A stretch of DNA of 8,607 nucleotides. Source: Microgenomates group bacterium. Its GTDB lineage: Bacteria > Patescibacteriota > Microgenomatia > UBA1406 > GWC2-37-13. Below the pieces are notes generated by a model. It saw only the letters and a program-made list of their open reading frames with translations, was not told the origin of the DNA and did not search any database. A program made the position numbers and the translations under genes. The stretch covers positions 1 to 8,607 of the forward strand of contig JAPYWZ010000022.1 in assembly GCA_028276105.1 (NCBI GenBank), given 5' to 3'. Below, in pieces: positions 6,213 to 8,607 of this stretch. Each line of letters opens with the position of its first letter. The stretch's first letter is position 1.

Positions 6213-7271
6213 TTACCGCAAGATAAACTTTTCCAATTCTTTTGGTCTTATCGCATAAGAAAAAGCTGTTTCTTGGCTAATCAATCCTTGACGATAAAGT
6301 TTTGCCAGATATTTTTCAAAAAGAATCGATCCTTCTTTTTCTTCAGTCTCCAAAACGCCGGGTAAAAGATGGGTTTTTCCTTCGCGGATCAAAGTCGCTA
6401 CGGCCGAGGTATTGACTAAAATTTCCAAAGCTGGAATTCGACCAAAACCAGAGGCTTGCGGTAGAAGTTTTTGAACAATTACCATCTTTAAAACGGAAGA
6501 AAGCTGAATTCGTATCTGATTTTGTTGATGAGAAGGAAAAGCATCGATAATCCGATCAATTGTTTCGGGAGCAGAATTAGTGTGAAGGGTGGAAAAAACT
6601 AAATGACCGGTTTCGGCAGCAGTTAAAGCCAAACTTATTGTGTCATAATCTCGCATCTCACCCACCAAAATGACATTTGGATCCTCTCTTAGGGCTGATT
6701 TTAATGCCTTATTCCATGAGTAAGTATGAGTGTAAAGTTCGCGTTGGCTAACAATTGATAAACCTTTTGGATAAACATACTCGATTGGATCCTCAATGGT
6801 AATAATATGATAAGGATATTTTAAATTAATCTCATTAATCAAAGCGGCCAAAGTGGTTGATTTTCCATTACTTGTTGGGCCCGTTACTAAAACAAAACCT
6901 TGAGTAAAATCACAAATTTTGGATAAAGAAGAAGGTAAATTCAACTCTTCTAAAGTTCTTATTTTCTTGGGAATTAAACGAAAAGAAGCAGAAAGACCAT
7001 TTTTTGTATAGTAAAGATTTATTCGAAAACGAGTCTCCTCAAATTCTTTGGAAAGATCAAGTTCCTTGTTGGTTAAAAGAATCTGTTTTTGTTCATCGTT
7101 TAATAAAGAAAAAAGAGCTTCTTCTAAATCCTTTTCTTCAAAGGGAGGAAAATTGTTAAGGAAATAAATTTTACCTTCAATGCGCAAAGAAGGAGAATAT
7201 TTGGGAATAAGATGTAAATCCGAAGCATTTTTTTCAATAGCTAGTTTTAAAAACTCATTGAGATTTAACAT
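6213..7271 (-). CDS. pilT: Type IV pilus retraction ATPase PilT
   Basis: This hexameric cytoplasmic ATPase powers pilus retraction, giving twitching motility, adhesion or DNA uptake. Its 352 aa match the family (about 345-370). The N-terminal PAS-like domain carries ASDLHLIPKYSPSLRIEGK (16-34). The motor has Walker A GPTSNGKS (131-138), Asp box TIEDPIEYVYP (158-168), Walker B VILVGEMRD with Glu205 (200-208) and His box TGHLVFSTLHTN (221-232). The C-terminal LIREGKTHLLPGVLE (294-308) corresponds to the AIRNLIRE region typical of PilT and absent from PilB, and the protein lacks the Cys-rich zinc module of PilB. Walker A has SN where GS is usual, but the essential Gly-Lys-Ser is kept. A weak GAGA lies before the ATG. 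The gene is 163 bp after pilB and 6 nt before pilC. Confidence 0.95.
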   Translation of the reverse strand: MLNLNEFLKLAIEKNASDLHLIPKYSPSLRIEGKIYFLNNFPPFEEKDLEEALFSLLNDEQKQILLTNKELDLSKEFEETRFRINLYYTKNGLSASFRLIPKKIRTLEELNLPSSLSKICDFTQGFVLVTGPTSNGKSTTLAALINEINLKYPYHIITIEDPIEYVYPKGLSIVSQRELYTHTYSWNKALKSALREDPNVILVGEMRDYDTISLALTAAETGHLVFSTLHTNSAPETIDRIIDAFPSHQQNQIRIQLSSVLKMVIVQKLLPQASGFGRIPALEILVNTSAVATLIREGKTHLLPGVLETEEKEGSILFEKYLAKLYRQGLISQETAFSYAIRPKELEKFILR

Positions 7272-7315
7272 ATTTTTCTCAAATAACGAACAACGTTAAT
7301 TTTTTTAATTCTAAT

Positions 7316-7389
7316 CCTTTGACTTCGCTTAAGATAAATCCTTCAGTTCAACTTAGAATAAATTCTTCGAGACTTTCCTCCGGATAAAT
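7316..7389 (+). repeat. 24-26 bp tandem repeat, three degenerate copies, each ending in (A/G)(G/A)ATAAAT
   Basis: Copies lie at 7316-7339 (24 bp), 7340-7363 (24 bp) and 7364-7389 (26 bp). Each begins with a C/T-rich CCTTTGACTT, CCTTCAGTTC or TCTTCGAGAC and ends in AAGATAAAT, AGAATAAAT or CGGATAAAT. They look like degenerate relatives of a CCTTCGACTTCGCTCAGGATAAAT-type unit spread over 24 bases; that likeness is a reading of the pattern and has not been searched. Confidence 0.65.
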
Positions 7390-7390
7390 C

Positions 7391-7430
7391 GATTCCAACT
7401 GATTATAACTGATTTTAACTGATTTAAACT
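7391..7430 (+). repeat. Exact 10-bp tandem array, 4 copies, consensus GATTNNAACT
   Basis: The units are GATTCCAACT, GATTATAACT, GATTTTAACT and GATTTAAACT. Only the two central bases vary clearly, apart from small shifts in the T/A run. The array begins directly after the 24-bp repeat and ends 4 bp before the pilB stop codon. Its period equals that of the 4841-4920 array although the sequence differs. Confidence 0.85.
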
Positions 7431-7434
7431 TTTT

Positions 7435-8607
7435 TTAAACTTCAGCTACTCGCAAAACTTCTTCAATCGTTGTTATTCCATCCAATACTTTTAAATAACC
7501 GTCTTGTTTCATCGTGATTAATCCTTCTTTTTTCGCCTGGTTTTCGATATCTTTGGCTGACTCTTGTTTTAAAATCATTTTAGTAATTTGTGGCGAAACT
7601 TTTAAAACTTCAAAAATGGCAATTCGACCTAAGTAACCGGTATTGTTACATTCAGAACAACCTTCTCCTTTTGCTAAAATAATCTTTTTTCCTTCTTTAT
7701 AAGGTTTTGGTAAAAGATCACCTAAAACATCGATGATATTTTTCTTTACTTGTTCATCAGGCTCATACTCTTTTTTACAAAATTGACACACTCGCCGACA
7801 GATTCGTTGAGCAACAACTGCATTTAAAACTGAGGCTATTAAAAAAGGCTCAGCTCCCAAGTCTATTAACCGAGGAATGGCGGTGGCTGAGTCATTGGTG
7901 TGAAGGGTTGAGAAAACCAGATGGCCGGTTAAAGCCGCTTGAATTGCCAGTTGGGTAGTTTCTTTATCACGAATTTCACCAACTAAAATAATATTGGGGT
8001 CCTGACGTAAAAAAGCCCGAAGTCCTGAGGCAAAAGTTAGTCCGGCTTGGGGATTAATTTGAACTTGATTTATTCCTGGGATTTGATATTCTACTGGATC
8101 CTCAAGAGTCATGATGTTGACTTTTGGGGTATTGAGTCGAGAAAGAATGGAATATAAAGTCGTTGTTTTTCCGGAACCAGTTGGGCCGGTGACTAAAATA
8201 ATTCCATAAGGCTTGGTAATTGCCTCTTCTAAATCACGAAATTGAGGTCCACGCAGTCCCAGTTCATGAAGTTTTGGAATCCCACCGGTTTTTTTCAAAA
8301 GTCGCATCACCACTTTTTCTCCGTGAACTGTTGGTAAAGTGGAAACTCGAAGATCAACTTCCTCATCGCCCAAACGGTAAGAAAAACGACCATCTTGGGG
8401 AATCCGTTTTTCATCGATTTTCATTGAAGAAAGAATCTTAATTCGCGAAATCACTCCATCTTGGATAACTTTTGGTAAAACCAGCTTTTCATGTAAAATG
8501 CCATCGATTCGATATCTTACCCGGACCATATTTTCTTGAGGTTCAATATGAATATCGGAGGCACGACCACGAATGGCAAACTCAACAATTGTGGCAACAA
8601 TTTTGGC
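7435..8607 (-). CDS. pilB: Type IV pilus assembly ATPase PilB (N-terminus beyond the window)
   Basis: This hexameric GspE/PilB-family ATPase drives pilus extension from the cytoplasmic face of PilC. 390 residues are readable and the frame is open to the window edge. The Met at 8529 is internal: upstream codons read RGRASDIHIEPQEN, the conserved lead-in to MVRVRYRIDG. The missing part should include the N-terminal MshEN-type domain. Numbering from the edge, Walker A GPTGSGKT is at 141-148, Asp box TLEDPVEY at 167-174, Walker B IILVGEIRD at 206-214 and His box TGHLVFSTLHTND at 227-239. Cysteines at 270, 274, 277, 317 and 320 include the CxxC pairs (274/277 and 317/320) of the zinc module, followed by TGYLGRIAIFEVL. 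This module is typical of PilB/GspE and absent in PilT. The gene is first of pilB-pilT-pilC. A GspE of type II secretion is less likely beside pilT. Confidence 0.95.
   Translation of the reverse strand, partial: AKIVATIVEFAIRGRASDIHIEPQENMVRVRYRIDGILHEKLVLPKVIQDGVISRIKILSSMKIDEKRIPQDGRFSYRLGDEEVDLRVSTLPTVHGEKVVMRLLKKTGGIPKLHELGLRGPQFRDLEEAITKPYGIILVTGPTGSGKTTTLYSILSRLNTPKVNIMTLEDPVEYQIPGINQVQINPQAGLTFASGLRAFLRQDPNIILVGEIRDKETTQLAIQAALTGHLVFSTLHTNDSATAIPRLIDLGAEPFLIASVLNAVVAQRICRRVCQFCKKEYEPDEQVKKNIIDVLGDLLPKPYKEGKKIILAKGEGCSECNNTGYLGRIAIFEVLKVSPQITKMILKQESAKDIENQAKKEGLITMKQDGYLKVLDGITTIEEVLRVAEV

Larger units (their letters stand above)
7272..7434. other. Repeat-filled spacer between pilB and pilT
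   Basis: No gene is visible in these 163 bp. Both genes run on the minus strand, so read-through from pilB is possible, but the gap is far longer than the 6-nt pilT-pilC gap. It is almost wholly occupied by a three-copy 24-26 bp repeat (7316-7389) and a four-copy 10-bp repeat (7391-7430). One 10-bp unit supplies TATAAT on the minus strand (7402-7407), without a -35 or TGn extension, so an internal pilT promoter is only a weak possibility. Confidence 0.7.

Noticed and set aside
5929..6365. Short plus-strand frames over pilC and pilT, and one at 8220-8441 over pilB
   Set aside because: They are antisense shadows of well-conserved minus-strand genes with no family resemblance of their own.
7373..7381. 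Strong Shine-Dalgarno GGAGGAAAG on the minus strand
   Set aside because: No ATG, GTG or TTG follows at a usable distance, and the pilT start is about 100 nt further on. It belongs to the third copy of the 24-26 bp repeat.
8527..8529. Start of pilB at the ATG ending at 8529
   Set aside because: Codons upstream stay open to the window edge and encode the conserved ASDIHIEP segment, so this Met is internal and the gene is cut by the window.

Overview
The window is strongly AT-rich. Every stop codon seen is TAA, no in-frame TGA is used as a sense codon, and lysine, isoleucine and phenylalanine are very frequent. It carries a class A penicillin-binding protein, a RecG helicase and the cytoplasmic and inner-membrane core of a type IV pilus (PilB, PilT, PilC). 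Spacers between the operon members are short, while two intergenic gaps are built from short-period repeats. I read this as a small-genome, low-GC bacterium, most likely Patescibacteria/CPR (Microgenomates-like) and possibly from a metagenome. The lineage is an inference from composition and gene style; no marker gene settles it, and a low-GC Firmicute is not excluded.

Layout. Positions 1-2230 (minus) encode a PBP1A-type transglycosylase/transpeptidase, cut at its C-terminus by the window edge. Positions 2231-2308 form a compact divergent control region with two back-to-back extended -10 promoters and a GC-rich hairpin. On the plus strand this leads into a membrane microprotein of 42 or 55 residues (to 2476) and then recG (2486-4534). 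Positions 4535-5000 contain no credible gene. They are a mosaic of short tandem and inverted repeats with periods of 14, 7, 10-12, exactly 10, and 9 bp. On the minus strand, pilB (7435 to beyond 8607, N-terminus outside the window), pilT (6213-7271) and pilC (5001-6206) follow in transcription order. The pilB-pilT gap (7272-7434) holds two more repeat arrays, a 24-26 bp unit three times and a 10 bp unit four times.

How the genes work together. PilB powers pilus extension, PilT powers retraction and PilC is the membrane platform both ATPases act on, so the minus-strand block is a motility, adhesion or DNA-uptake machine. The pilins, PilM/N/O and the prepilin peptidase are not in view. PBP1A builds peptidoglycan, and RecG remodels stalled forks and Holliday junctions. 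PBP1A and the microprotein-recG unit appear to share one bidirectional promoter.

The least ordinary parts are non-coding: the mosaic of unrelated short-period repeats in both large gaps, the paired extended -10 promoters with a predicted leaderless PBP mRNA, and the microprotein that lies in the same reading frame as recG, separated by one stop codon.
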